Source: Ampullaceana balthica
Taxonomy: Eukaryota; Mollusca; Gastropoda; Lymnaeidae
DNA: 64,000 nucleotides
Assembly: GCA_944989445.1 (NCBI GenBank)
Contig: CALYLW010000542.1
Span: forward strand, 124,001 to 188,000
Direction of reading: 5' to 3'
This document shows positions 9,001-20,459 of this stretch, piece after piece. The translations under genes were made by a program, and so were the position numbers. Below the pieces are notes generated by a model. It saw only the letters and a list, made by a program, of their open reading frames with translations, was not told the origin of the DNA and ran no database searches. Each line of letters begins with the position of its first letter. Positions within the stretch are counted from its first letter, which is position 1.

Positions 9001-12000
9001 GTGACACAAGTCTATTTGCAAAATTTCAGCTCGATAAAATCATGGGAAGTGTGTCATTTTTTACTTTTGTTTTTCCACCCGACGGACCAAGAGATCACAA
9101 CAGACAGAGAGACAAGACAGTGAAGTTAATATAAGGGATTTAAAAAGAAAACGCTTTCATCTCTGCTAAATAGACGGCAGGAATAAAAAAGTAAAAAAAA
9201 CCCAGATCACATGAAACTGTGTTATGGAATCTAAACATTATGAAAACTTGGAAGATATTTATTTTAAAACATTTTAATTGTTTTTCTATGAAAATATCTT
9301 TCTCCAGATAAACATTCCATTTCAATAGTGTTTAAAGAAATTGAGATTTTCATTTAAATTACTATTTTATTTGCATCTGACAACAAATTGGAATTGGATA
9401 AGTATGCCTGAAAAATATATGATATATTTACGCTCAATTATCACTGCCGCCTAACGCTGAGGGAAATAACTCTGCTTTTTTAAAATTTTGCGTTGTAAGC
9501 AGTGCTGATTGACGCAAATAGTTATTTTTTGGTGCAGTAATTTGGTGCGCTGCTTTCGAAAATTAGTTAAAAAATCGTGTGGTGATTAGCACTGTAAAAA
9601 TTATTATATAAATGCTTTGTTTAATTTTCAGGAATATTTTGTGTTTATCATACAAGGATAAGTTACTTGGGCTTTTGAACCCCCCAAAAAAGTGGGCGCC
9701 TTAGGCGCCCTACAACCTCAATTTAAAATTACTTTGTGTACATTAAGGTAGTTTAATATTACTTAGCTATCATACAAGGACAAGTTTGTTGGGCTTTTGA
9801 AAAAAGTGGGCGCCGTAGGCGCCCATAAAAAAGGGGGGCGCCGCAGGCGCCACGGCGCCGCAGCACAAACTAGTAAGGATAATAATGACACAAATTTTGG
9901 AGATATTCCTAACTTTCCCCAACCACACAGGTGATTGCATACTCTGAGAGATGTTACAGAATATTTGGTGAGACAATTGATATAGCAGTAGGCAACTGTT
10001 TGGACAGGTTTGCCAGAGTGCTGAAGGTAAGCATTGACAGTAATGACCTAGTTACTTTAACTTTGAAATGTCATTTTGAAATATGTGTCAAGTATGAAAT
10101 CAAACTTGTAACTATGGTCAATGTGTTGATACAGTTGGGTTTGGATTGGTTGGACTTGGGGGTCATTATAATCATTTACAGGGAGTTTTACTTGTCAGCA
10201 TTTTCAGCTGGTTGTTGAAGTTATCTTCCTTAATCATACATTTTCATCTCATGATATAAATGTTGGCAGTTTAAAGGTTTTGCTACACTACATTAGTTGT
10301 CCACATTAATTGACCAACCTGTCTACTGCCTTGTTACCACACTAAGCTGGAAACAATGGGACGGCACAGTTGATAATGGAGTCTGATACCAGACTCAGTC
10401 ATACATATTGGAGTCTGATACCAGACTCAGTCATACATATTGGAGTCTGATACCAGACTCAGTCATACATATTGGAGTCTGATACCAGACTCAGTCATAC
10501 ATATTGGAGTCTGATACCAGACTCAGTCATACATATTGGAGTCTGATACCAGACTCAGTCATACATATTGGAGTCTGATACCAGACTCAGTCATACATAT
10601 TTCCAGATAACTAATGATTACTTTTACTGCCTCACTTTTCTGTTCATTAAGCTTTCCCTCAATAACTTTGTATTCTCTTTCATTGGTCAATAGTCAGGTA
10701 TTTAATATTCACATTGATTTGTCTATAGGCAGTACCATAAAGATAATATTTTACCAATTGTAATTTTTAAAGCTTATGTGATGTATACAATAGCTTGGTC
10801 TATTTTAGAACATGGAATAATCTTTGCAAAATAGCCATTATAAATATATAGCAATAGAATTAAAAGTATTATTTTTAAAGATGTACTTGTTTTATTTCTT
10901 GTAAGCTTTCCAATGACCCAAGTCCTGGATACAACATTGAACAATTAGCTAAAAGGTAGGACATTTATGTGTGATGATATTCCACTAATTGTATTACGTG
11001 TCTCTCATCTTTATTTATGATGGTAATTTGGGCAAAAAGATTATATAAATAAAAAAACAAGTAAAAACAAAGTTTTTTGTCTATAAATCCCTTATATATG
11101 AGACATAACTAAAAGCATTGATTATGTTCAATATAATACGCACAGGCGACAGACTAGCATAAACATTTACAGATCGGGAAAATATTTTAAAAGTATGTTC
11201 AATATAATACGCACCGCGCGACAGACTAGCATAAACATTTACATGTGTAGCTGAGTGATAGCTAAGTTATTAAAACAATAAAGTTCAAGTCACCAATTGT
11301 TAAGGATATCACACAGGTTTATTAACTCAAGACGCAGAATACACAGTTGTTAAGTCACTTCTCTCTCTCTACGCTACCTCTACACTCTCCTTCTCTCACA
11401 GACCAGTCGCAGTGTGTTACAAGGATGTGGTCAGGCGCTCTCCTGACCCCTGTGACATCAAAGGCTGGAGTAAACCTCCAGTGACCCATGGAGGTCAACT
11501 ATAGCAGATTGCTACACATGCTACATAGAGATAAACTAAAAATTCATTAATTTAACTACGGTACATTCGATCGATCTGAAATTTTGATACAATGCATTGT
11601 TAGGTGTCACAAGTCTATGTGCAAAATTTCAGGTCGATAGGATCACAGGAAGTGGGTCATTTTTTACTTTTGTTTTTCAGCGGGACCACGACAGACAAGA
11701 CGGTGAAGTTAAGTTAATATAAAGGATTTAAAAATGAAAATTATCAAAAAGATAAACAAAACAAAAAACTTGTTTTGCAGAAGAAATCATTAAAAAAAAA
11801 TTACTTGACCTATGTTGCAGAGGAAAGAAATTTCTTGAAATGCCTTATGCTGTCAAAGGAATGGATGTGTCTTTTTCAGGACTTTTGTCCTACATTGAGG
11901 TAAGATGTGCTTCAGGACATTTGTCTTATTATGGGGTAATTTGTGTTTCAGGACATTTGCCCTGAAATGAGGTGGCATCTGATCTTAAAGGAAAATTATG

Positions 12001-15000
12001 ATTGTTATTAGTGGGGAAGAATGGTCTGAACTAAAATGTTTCTAACTCTCAAGTGTTTGTAATATTTCCTTGTCGTTATGAGAAAAATGTGGGACTTGCT
12101 TGTTGTTGGTAAGCAGGATGGTTGGACAGTGTGTATGTGCTGGCAGGATGGTTGAACAGTGTGTACATGCTGTCAGGATGGTTGGACAGTGTGTACATGC
12201 TGTCAGGATGGTTGAACAGTGTGTATGTGCTGGCAGGATGGTTGGACATTGCGTATGTGCTGGCAGGATGGTTGGACAGTGTGTATGTGCTGGCAGGATG
12301 GTTGGACAGTGTGTATGTGTTGGCAGGATGGTTGGACAGTGTGTATGTGCTGGCAGGATGGTTGGACAGTGTGTATATGCTGGCAGGATGGTTGGACTGT
12401 GTGTACGTGCTGGCAGGATGGTTGGACTGTGTGTACATGCTGGCAGGATGGTTGGACAGTGTGTATGTGCTGGCAGGATGGTTGGACAGTGTGTGTATGT
12501 GCTGGCAGGATGGTTGGACAGTGTGTATGTGCTGGCAGGATGGTTGGACAGTGTGTATATGCTGAACTGATAAGTTAATTTGGAAAATAACAATTTAACA
12601 TCCATTCAATTTTCAAAACATTTGTTCTTTTTTTAAAGGAAAAAGCTCCATCACTGCTGGCATCTAACGAATACACACCAGAAGATTTGTGTTTTTCATT
12701 ACAAGAGACTGTCTTTGCTATGCTTATAGAAATCACAGGTAACAAAAGCAGGGGAACTATTCCAATATTACACTGTCCAATACAAAAGACATTGAAAAAC
12801 CAAAAGTAAAATCCCACAAGGTAATGTTTGATCCTGTCCAAACATATTTTCAATTATTGTACAGTAAAATTAAATAAAACAGTGTTAAAGTTTTCTTTAA
12901 GCTTTAAGTATCCAGAAACAAAATTTAAATAATAATAACACACCATCTAACTGAAGTTAATCCACATTTCTGAGGAAGAGAATTATTTACTTTATTATTT
13001 TTAAAAATAGTTTGTTATATCTCTTTATATTGAAATAAAATGTAAAATATTGAAACTACAAACCTTATTTGATAAAATAAGGTTATAAATGCAACTACAT
13101 CAATTAATGGCCTTATAAATCATGGCTATATGGGACATTCTAACATAACGCAGTTCATGACTAAATAGAACAGTCTTACGTGATAATTCTCATAAAAGAA
13201 CAGTCTTGCATGATACATTTCTTTACTAAATAGGACAGTCTTAGAAGACACATCTCAGGACTTAATAGGATAGTCTTACATGACACATCTCATGGCTATG
13301 TAGGACAGTCTTATATGATACATCTCAGGACTATGTAGGACAGTCTTACATGACATATCTCAGGACTGTATAGGACAGTCTTACATGACTCTCCCATTGA
13401 ATGTTTCAGAACGTGCCATGGCCCATTGCAACTCAGAGGAGGTCTTGATTGTTGGTGGTGTTGGTTGTGAGTATCCATTATACATTACATTAAGCAACAT
13501 AAAATGGCAGCAAATGTAAATCCAGTGTTGGTCAGGGCACAAGTCAATTAGACCAGGGCCGTCTTAATGCATAGGCCCGTTAGGCATTTGCCCGGGGCCC
13601 ACGAGCATAGGGGCCCCATGGGAATATGTTTATTTATATATAATATGAATATTTTTTTTATTTATTTCTGCGGGGGAGGGGCCCAACACTATTTCTTTGC
13701 CCGGGGGCCCAAAATGGTGTAAAGACGGCTCTGAATTAGACATGTGGATGTAGAACTAGATTTGACACATAGGTCAAGTTAGCATATAGCATTTGCATCC
13801 AGCATCCATTTTTTAAAGTCACACCAAAAATGTTATCTTTGACTTTGAAGAAAGTTTGTAATCACTTTCGGAGAAAATTTCATTAGTGGAAAAGTCTTGA
13901 AAACCATAGCTCATCACAGAGAATAATATTGGATTACTAGTTTGATATTTTGATAGAGATTTTAAAAAGGTAGCTTGACACATTTTGGCTTGACTTTTTT
14001 TACTGTATTGTTTAAAAGTGAATATTTTTCTTCATTACAGGTAATAAAAGGCTTCAAGATATGATGGCACTCATGGCAAAAGAAAGGGGAGCAACTGTTT
14101 ATGCCACTGATGAAAGGTAAGAACTGTTTTTTCTGCCCTTTATTAATTTGCTTAACCATTTTGTTTCTAGTGTTAAATCTGAAAACTTACAAAAATATAT
14201 ACAGTGGAACCCAGTTATCTCCACCTCTATTAACTTGCCAACCCTATTAAGTTGAAATTTGTAATTGGAACCGCCAAATTCTCTTTCTTTCTTAGCATTT
14301 TCTCTCATCGATTATATCGATTCTTTTATGTCGTTGAACCCTTATGTTTCAAGTACAAAAGAGGGCCAAATTTGCCACTTGACGTTGGTTTTCTCACTGT
14401 ACCTATCTCAATCCCTGGTGACATGAAATTGTCCAGCGTTGTCTGTTGGTGACATCTCTTGTCCACCGTTGTCTGTTGGTGACATCTCTTGTCCAGCGTT
14501 GTCTGTTGGTGACATCTCTTGTCCAGCGTTGTCTGTTGGTGACATCTCTTGTCCACCGTTGTCTGTTGGTGACATCTCTTGTCCAGCGTTGTCTGTTGGT
14601 GACATCTCTTGTCCAGCGTTGTCTGTTGGTGACATCTCTTGTCCAGCGTTGTCTGTTGGTGACATCTCTTGTCCAGCGTTGTCTGTTGGTGACATCTCTT
14701 GTCCAGCGTTGTCTGTTGGTGACATCTCTTGTCCAGCGTTGTCTGTTGGTGACATCTCTTGTCCAGCGTTGTCTGTTGGTGACATCTCTTGTCCAGCGTT
14801 GTCTGTTGGTGACATCTCTTGTCCAGCGTTGTCTGTTGGTGACATCTCTTGTCCAGCGTTGTCTGTTGGTGACATCTCTTGTCCAGCGTTGTCTGTTGGT
14901 GACATCTCTTGTCCAGCGTTGTCTGTTGGTGACATCTCTTGTCCAGCGTTGTCTGTTGGTGACATCTCTTGTCCAGCGTTGTCTGTTGGTGACATCTCTT

Positions 15001-18000
15001 GTCCAGCGTTGTCTGTTGGTGACATCTCTTGTCCAGCGTTGTCTGTTGGTGACATCTCTTGTCCAGCGTTGTCTGTTGGTGACATCTCTTGTCCAGCGTT
15101 GTCTGTTGGTGACATCTCTTGTCCAGCGTTGTCTGTTGGTGACATCTCTTGTCCAGCGTTGTCTGTTGGTGACATCTCTTGTCCAGCGTTGTCTGTTGGT
15201 GACATCTCTTGTCCAGCGTTGTCTGTTGGTGACATCTCTTGTCCAGCGTTGTCTGTTGGTGACATCTCTTGTCCAGCGTTGTCTGTTGGTGACATCTCTT
15301 GTCCAGCGTTGTCTGTTGGTGACATCTCTTGTCCAGCGTTGTCTGTTGGTGACATCTCTTGTCCAGCGTTGTCTGTTGGTGACATCTCTTGTCCAGCGTT
15401 GTCTGTTGGTGACATCTCTTGTCCAGCGTTGTCTGTTGGTGACATCTCTTGTCCAGCGTTGTCTGTTGGTGACATCTCTTGTCCAGCGTTGTCTGTTGGT
15501 GACATCTCTTGTCCAGCGTTGTCTGTTGGTGACATCTCTTGTCCAGCGTTGTCTGTTGGTGACATCTCTTGTCCAGCGTTGTCTGTTGGTGACATCTCTT
15601 GTCCAGCGTTGTCTGTTGGTGACATCTCTTGTCCAGCGTTGTCTGTTGGTGACATCTCTTGTCCAGCGTTGTCTGTTGGTGACATCTCTTGTCCAGCGTT
15701 GTCTGTTGGTGACATCTCTTGTCCAGCGTTGTCTGTTGGTGACATCTCTTGTCCAGCGTTGTCTGTTGGTGACATCTCTTGTCCAGCGTTGTCTGTTGGT
15801 GACATCTCTTGTCCAGCGTTGTCTGTTGGTGACATCTCTTGTCCAGCGTTGTCTGTTGGTGACATCTCTTGTCCAGCGTTGTCTGTTGGTGACATCTCTT
15901 GTCCAGCGTTGTCTGTTGGTGACATCTCTTGTCCAGCGTTGTCTGTTGGTGACATCTCTTGTCCAGCGTTGTCTGTTGGTGACATCTCTTGTCCAGCGTT
16001 GTCTGTTGGTGACATCTCTTGTCCAGCGTTGTCTGTTGGTGACATCTCTTGTCCAGCGTTGTCTGTTGGTGACATCTCTTGTCCAGCGTTGTCTGTTGGT
16101 GACATCTCTTGTCCAGCGTTGTCTGTTGGTGACATCTCTTGTCCAGCGTTGTCTGTTGGTGACATCTCTTGTCCAGCGTTGTCTGTTGGTGACATCTCTT
16201 GTCCAGCGTTGTCTGTTGGTGACATCTCTTGTCCAGCGTTGTCTGTTGGTGACATCTCTTGTCCAGCGTTGTCTGTTGGTGACATCTCTTGTCCAGCGTT
16301 GTCTGTTGGTGACATCTCTTGTCCAGCGTTGTCTGTTGGTGACATCTCTTGTCCAGCGTTGTCTGTTGGTGACATCTCTTGTCCAGCGTTGTCTGTTGGT
16401 GACATCTCTTGTCCAGCGTTGTCTGTTGGTGACATCTCTTGTCCAGCGTTGTCTGTTGGTGACATCTCTTGTCCAGCGTTGTCTGTTGGTGACATCTCTT
16501 GTCCAGCGTTGTCTGTTGGTGACATCTCTTGTCCAGCGTTGTCTGTTGGTGACATCTCTTGTCCAGCGTTGTCTGTTGGTGACATCTCTTGTCCAGCGTT
16601 GTCTGTTGGTGACATCTCTTGTCCAGCGTTGTCTGTTGGTGACATCTCTTGTCCAGCGTTGTCTGTTGGTGACATCTCTTGTCCAGCGTTGTCTGTTGGT
16701 GACATCTCTTGTCCAGCGTTGTCTGTTGGTGACATCTCTTGTCCAGCGTTGTCTGTTGGTGACATCTCTTGTCCAGCGTTGTCTGTTGGTGACATCTCTT
16801 GTCCAGCGTTGTCTGTTGGTGACATCTCTTGTCCAGCGTTGTCTGTTGGTGACATCTCTTGTCCAGCGTTGTCTGTTGGTGACATCTCTTGTCCAGCGTT
16901 GTCTGTTGGTGACATCTCTTGTCCAGCGTTGTCTGTTGGTGACATCTCTTGTCCAGCGTTGTCTGTTGGTGACATCTCTTGTCCAGCGTTGTCTGTTGGT
17001 GACATCTCTTGTCCAGCGTTGTCTGTTGGTGACATCTCTTGTCCAGCGTTGTCTGTTGGTGACATCTCTTGTCCAGCGTTGTCTGTTGGTGACATCTCTT
17101 GTCCAGCGTTGTCTGTTGGTGACATCTCTTGTCCAGCGTTGTCTGTTGGTGACATCTCTTGTCCAGCGTTGTCTGTTGGTGACATCTCTTGTCCAGCGTT
17201 GTCTGTTGGTGACATCTCTTGTCCAGCGTTGTCTGTTGGTGACATCTCTTGTCCAGCGTTGTCTGTTGGTGACATCTCTTGTCCAGCGTTGTCTGTTGGT
17301 GACATCTCTTGTCCAGCGTTGTCTGTTGGTGACATCTCTTGTCCAGCGTTGTCTGTTGGTGACATCTCTTGTCCAGCGTTGTCTGTTGGTGACATCTCTT
17401 GTCCAGCGTTGTCTGTTGGTGACATCTCTTGTCCAGCGTTGTCTGTTGGTGACATCTCTTGTCCAGCGTTGTCTGTTGGTGACATCTCTTGTCCAGCGTT
17501 GTCTGTTGGTGACATCTCTTGTCCAGCGTTGTCTGTTGGTGACATCTCTTGTCCAGCGTTGTCTGTTGGTGACATCTCTTGTCCAGCGTTGTCTGTTGGT
17601 GACATCTCTTGTCCAGCGTTGTCTGTTGGTGACATCTCTTGTCCAGCGTTGTCTGTTGGTGACATCTCTTGTCCAGCGTTGTCTGTTGGTGACATCTCTT
17701 GTCCAGCGTTGTCTGTTGGTGACATCTCTTGTCCAGCGTTGTCTGTTGGTGACATCTCTTGTCCAGCGTTGTCTGTTGGTGACATCTCTTGTCCAGCGTT
17801 GTCTGTTGGTGACATCTCTTGTCCAGCGTTGTCTGTTGGTGACATCTCTTGTCCAGCGTTGTCTGTTGGTGACATCTCTTGTCCAGCGTTGTCTGTTGGT
17901 GACATCTCTTGTCCAGCGTTGTCTGTTGGTGACATCTCTTGTCCAGCGTTGTCTGTTGGTGACATCTCTTGTCCAGCGTTGTCTGTTGGTGACATCTCTT

Positions 18001-20459
18001 GTCCAGCGTTGTCTGTTGGTGACATCTCTTGTCCAGCGTTGTCTGTTGGTGACATCTCTTGTCCAGCGTTGTCTGTTGGTGACATCTCTTGTCCAGCGTT
18101 GTCTGTTGGTGACATCTCTTGTCCAGCGTTGTCTGTTGGTGACATCTCTTGTCCAGCGTTGTCTGTTGGTGACATCTCTTGTCCAGCGTTGTCTGTTGGT
18201 GACATCTCTTGTCCAGCGTTGTCTGTTGGTGACATCTCTTGTCCAGCGTTGTCTGTTGGTGACATCTCTTGTCCAGCGTTGTCTGTTGGTGACATCTCTT
18301 GTCCAGCGTTGTCTGTTGGTGACATCTCTTGTCCAGCGTTGTCTGTTGGTGACATCTCTTGTCCAGCGTTGTCTGTTGGTGACATCTCTTGTCCAGCGTT
18401 GTCTGTTGGTGACATCTCTTGTCCAGCGTTGTCTGTTGGTGACATCTCTTGTCCAGCGTTGTCTGTTGGTGACATCTCTTGTCCAGCGTTGTCTGTTGGT
18501 GACATCTCTTGTCCAGCGTTGTCTGTTGGTGACATCTCTTGTCCAGCGTTGTCTGTTGGTGACATCTCTTGTCCAGCGTTGTCTGTTGGTGACATCTCTT
18601 GTCCAGCGTTGTCTGTTGGTGACATCTCTTGTCCAGCGTTGTCTGTTGGTGACATCTCTTGTCCAGCGTTGTCTGTTGGTGACATCTCTTGCCCCATGCC
18701 AGTCAACTCAGTGAATTCCACACACACAAAAATCATGAGCCGAACTAATGAGTCAACGGGGAATTGAAAGAAAAAAAGAGTATATTTCTTTTAATTTGTC
18801 AAATTGCTTGAATTATATTTAAATTGAAATTGATGATTGTTTTAAGATTTGACTGATTTGATGCACCAAAAAAATTAACTCTGGGTAATACACTAATATA
18901 GAAGCATTGAATTAATGATTAACCAGTCATGATTAAATAGGACCCATCCTGATCTTTGGACCTGTTGGTTAACTGTGAACATCCTTATAAAATACAACAA
19001 TTTACTGTGTACATATTAATTGTCATTAGCAACCATTCATTCAACCTTTTTATGACTCCACTACTACAAGAGTTTCATTCATAAAAGATGGTTGTGGGAA
19101 AAAGATATTTTGACAATGCTGATGGCTTCATCAAACAAAATGTGATAACGCTATTTTTAAAAAACAACAACCCAAAAACACATACTTGTAGATTCTCATA
19201 AATTAGCACACACTATGTACATACATTTCGCAGCGCATGTTAATCACCACCATAATGGTTTATCTCAGTGCTTTTTTGGTTATCCCTTGACCCGGTAACT
19301 TAAGTGGGTTCTACTGTATTAAATATTTGGACATGATTAACAACCAAAACTTGGTCAAAATTAAGACTGAAATGCTCCTTGGAACCAGCTAATCGTTTGG
19401 GGGCTTTAGTGTGTATCTTAATATTAAACCACTTGTCTCAAAATTGGATTTTTTAAAATAAGAATATTTAAAAAATATGTACCTATACTAGCACATGATC
19501 TCCAGAAAGATAAGCTGTTGAAATGACTGGTTGTTTTTCATGGATCTGTAAATATCAATCAGTGGAGCACCTCTGTTTTTGTTGTCTTATTTCAGATTCT
19601 GTATTGACAACGGAGCGATGATTGCTCAGGCGGGCTGGGAGATGTACAGGAGTGGTGTAGTCACACCACTAGAAGAAACCTCATGTACACAAAGGTACAT
19701 GTTTGTGTATTACCCCAATATCTTACAGTCAGGATCAACCCAGATCAGAACAGCAAATACTTTACTTTATCAATCATACAGAGAACATTGCCTGATATTT
19801 TGGAGTCTTGTTTTTAATTTGTGTTCAACTCAAAGCTGAAACTGTAATGGTATATGAACAATTTAAATTCTCTTTGATTAGACTCATACATTTAAAAAAA
19901 ATCCATTTAGAAATTCTTAATTTATGTTCTGTCAAATTTAATTTTCGCAATGACGCTTCACTTTACATTATTTGGTCTGGATTGGTTGAATGGTTTGGTT
20001 GAATGGTTTGGTTGATTGGATTGGTTGAATGGTTTGGTTGAATGGTTTGGTTGATTGGATTGGTTGAATGGTTTGGTTGATTGGATTGGTTGAATGGTTT
20101 GGTTGATTGGATTGGTTGAATGGTTTGGTTGATTGGATTGGTTAAATGGTTTGGTTGATTGGATTGGTTGAATGGTTTGGTTGATTGGATTGGTTGAATG
20201 GTTTGGTTGATTGGATTGGTTGAATGGTTTGGTTGATTAATTTTTAATCTAAATATTTACTATGGATTTGCTGCCATTTACTGCTCTCATAAAATGTTTA
20301 GTCTCACAAAAAGAAAAGACAAGTTACATCTGTGAACTTTTGTCAGGTGCATCTAGCAAATTTGATTACTGAGACAAATTTATATATATTTATTTATATT
20401 CATTAAATTCATTTCCCAGATATCGTACAGATGAAGTTGAGGTTACCTGGAGGAACTAG
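6079..20459 (+). CDS. OSGEP: OSGEP/Kae1: tRNA N6-adenosine threonylcarbamoyltransferase (12 exons, 335 aa)
   Basis: KEOPS catalytic subunit that transfers threonylcarbamoyl to A37 of ANN-decoding tRNAs (t6A). Exons: 6079-6193, 7142-7261, 7942-8043, 8306-8379, 9931-10026, 10906-10955, 11821-11899, 12639-12738, 13410-13466, 14041-14116, 19596-19694 and 20420-20459, giving 335 codons plus stop, the length I recall for the human protein. All junctions are GT-AG with consistent phase, except intron 3 (GA-AG, see that entry). Family motifs seen in order: GFEGSANK near the N-terminus, [16 protein letters not shown] with metal ligands H109 and H113, [42 protein letters not shown], then [11 protein letters not shown] with the last metal-binding Asp. 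It ends VTWRN. The ATG at 6079 fits the family N-terminus. No mitochondrial leader is visible, so this is the cytosolic/nuclear paralogue rather than OSGEPL1. The gene appears intact. A candidate AATAAA lies at 20943. Confidence 0.95.
7416..7800. mobile_element. hAT-type MITE in OSGEP intron 2
   Basis: It has 18-bp perfect terminal inverted repeats (TAGGGGGTGGCCGGATAT and inverse) and an 8-bp duplication TCTACAAA at 7408-7415 and 7801-7808. The interior carries subterminal repeats (GGCAAATATTA, GGCCAAATTATCC) but no coding sequence. Confidence 0.9.
8044..8305 (+). other. OSGEP intron 3: minor-class (U12-type) intron with GA-AG ends
   Basis: The 5' end reads GAATCCTTAT, which matches the U12-type donor consensus (A/G)TATCCTT at every position except +2 (A for T). 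The 3' end reads TTCTTAACCTTATAAG. TTCTTAAC resembles the U12 branch-site consensus (T)TCCTTAAC, with the branch A about 9 bases from the acceptor AG, the characteristic short spacing. Joining 8043 to 8306 restores NHCIGHIE with both metal-binding histidines. The only nearby GT (8041) is a poor donor and would give NHCIDIE, losing H113. The splice itself is inferred from the protein. Confidence 0.75.
8699..9144 (+). mobile_element. Dispersed ~450-bp repeat, copy 1 (OSGEP intron 4)
   Basis: It starts ACCCGTAAAAACAAAGTTTT, contains TTAATTACGGTAC..TTCGATC and TTTCAGCTCGAT, and ends TTAATATAAGGGATTTAAAA. Across the copies the terminal pair AAATCCCTTATAT / ATATAAGGGATTT forms short inverted repeats. 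Further copies are at 11058-11735, 35045-35463 (minus), 35548-36083, 38617-38940, 44040-44460 and a fragment at 46945-47095. No coding capacity is evident and the class is not recognised. Confidence 0.75.
9640..9870. repeat. Duplicated GC-rich palindromic segment
   Basis: Two copies of ATCATACAAGGA(T/C)AAGTT followed by GGGCTTTTGA and AAAAGTGGGCGCC lie about 120 bases apart. Each carries the palindrome GGGCGCC..GGCGCCC, and further GGCGCC palindromes follow to about 9860. They resemble transposon ends, but no duplication or partner end was found. Confidence 0.45.
10377..10600 (+). repeat. 32-bp minisatellite, 7 exact copies (OSGEP intron 5)
   Basis: The unit TGGAGTCTGATACCAGACTC + AGTCATACATAT repeats seven times without a difference (224 = 7 x 32). 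Each unit contains the perfect inverted repeat GAGTCTG-ATAC-CAGACTC, a 7-bp stem with a 4-base loop. Confidence 0.95.
11058..11735 (+). mobile_element. Dispersed repeat, copy 2, with an internal insertion (OSGEP intron 6)
   Basis: The ends match the family at 8699-9144 (AAACAAAGTTTTTTGTCTAT at the left; AATATAAAGGATTTAAAAA at the right). A foreign stretch of about 250 bases (11243-11500), rich in CTCTCT and CACC, interrupts it. An internal piece (GTTCAATATAATACGCACCG) is also duplicated near 11198. Confidence 0.65.
12113..12563 (+). repeat. 30-bp minisatellite, ~15 copies (OSGEP intron 7)
   Basis: The unit is CAGGATGGTTGGACAGTGTG + TATGTGCTGG with scattered point differences. The 30-bp period leaves several frames open on both strands. 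These are not genes. Confidence 0.95.
13135..13400 (+). repeat. Degenerate ~35-bp tandem repeat (OSGEP intron 8)
   Basis: Seven or eight diverged copies of GGACAGTCTTACATGA..ACATCTCAGGACTA occur just before exon 9. The divergence suggests it is older than the arrays in introns 5, 7 and 10. Confidence 0.75.
13554..13733. mobile_element. 180-bp hAT-type MITE (OSGEP intron 9)
   Basis: The left end is CAGGGCCGTCTTAATG; the right end inverse is CAGAGCCGTCTTTACAC. The 8-bp duplication AATTAGAC is perfect at 13546-13553 and 13734-13741. The interior is GC-rich (GCCCGGGGCCC) and noncoding. Confidence 0.9.
14202..19316. mobile_element. pogo/Tigger-like element with TA target site, expanded by an internal satellite
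   Basis: The left end CAGTGGAACCCAGTTATC and the inverse of the right end CAGTAGAACCCACTTAAG are imperfect terminal inverted repeats. Both sides abut TA (14200-14201 and 19317-19318), the Tc1/mariner/pogo target site. No transposase is visible. Without the 4260-bp satellite, the element would be about 855 bp. Superfamily assignment is from end sequence and TA only. Confidence 0.6.
14431..18690 (+). repeat. 30-bp satellite array, 142 copies (OSGEP intron 10)
   Basis: The unit GTCCAGCGTTGTCTGTTGGT + GACATCTCTT repeats for exactly 4260 bases, or 142 units. Only copies 2 and 5 (14461 and 14551) were seen to differ, with ACCG in place of AGCG; both lie at the left edge. A partial degenerate unit (CTGGTGACATGAAATT) precedes the array at 14415. 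Because 30 is divisible by 3 and the unit lacks stops in several frames, open frames of more than 1400 codons appear on both strands. They start and end at the array edges and have no gene signals, so they are artefacts. Confidence 0.97.
19978..20238 (+). repeat. 26-bp minisatellite, ~10 copies (OSGEP intron 11)
   Basis: The unit is GGATTGGTTGAATGGTTTGG + TTGATT, nearly uniform, with a shortened first unit. It is composed of TTGGTTGA sub-repeats and lies about 180 bases before the last exon. Confidence 0.95.

Noticed and set aside
10377..10600. CRISPR-like array with palindromic repeats
   Set aside because: Units are contiguous with no variable spacers, and the host is a eukaryote.
12042..12605. 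Repetitive open frames on both strands
   Set aside because: Produced by the 30-bp minisatellite in OSGEP intron 7.
14408..18767. Three overlapping open frames of more than 1400 codons on both strands
   Set aside because: They are translations of a 30-bp tandem repeat, begin and end at its edges, and lie in an OSGEP intron.
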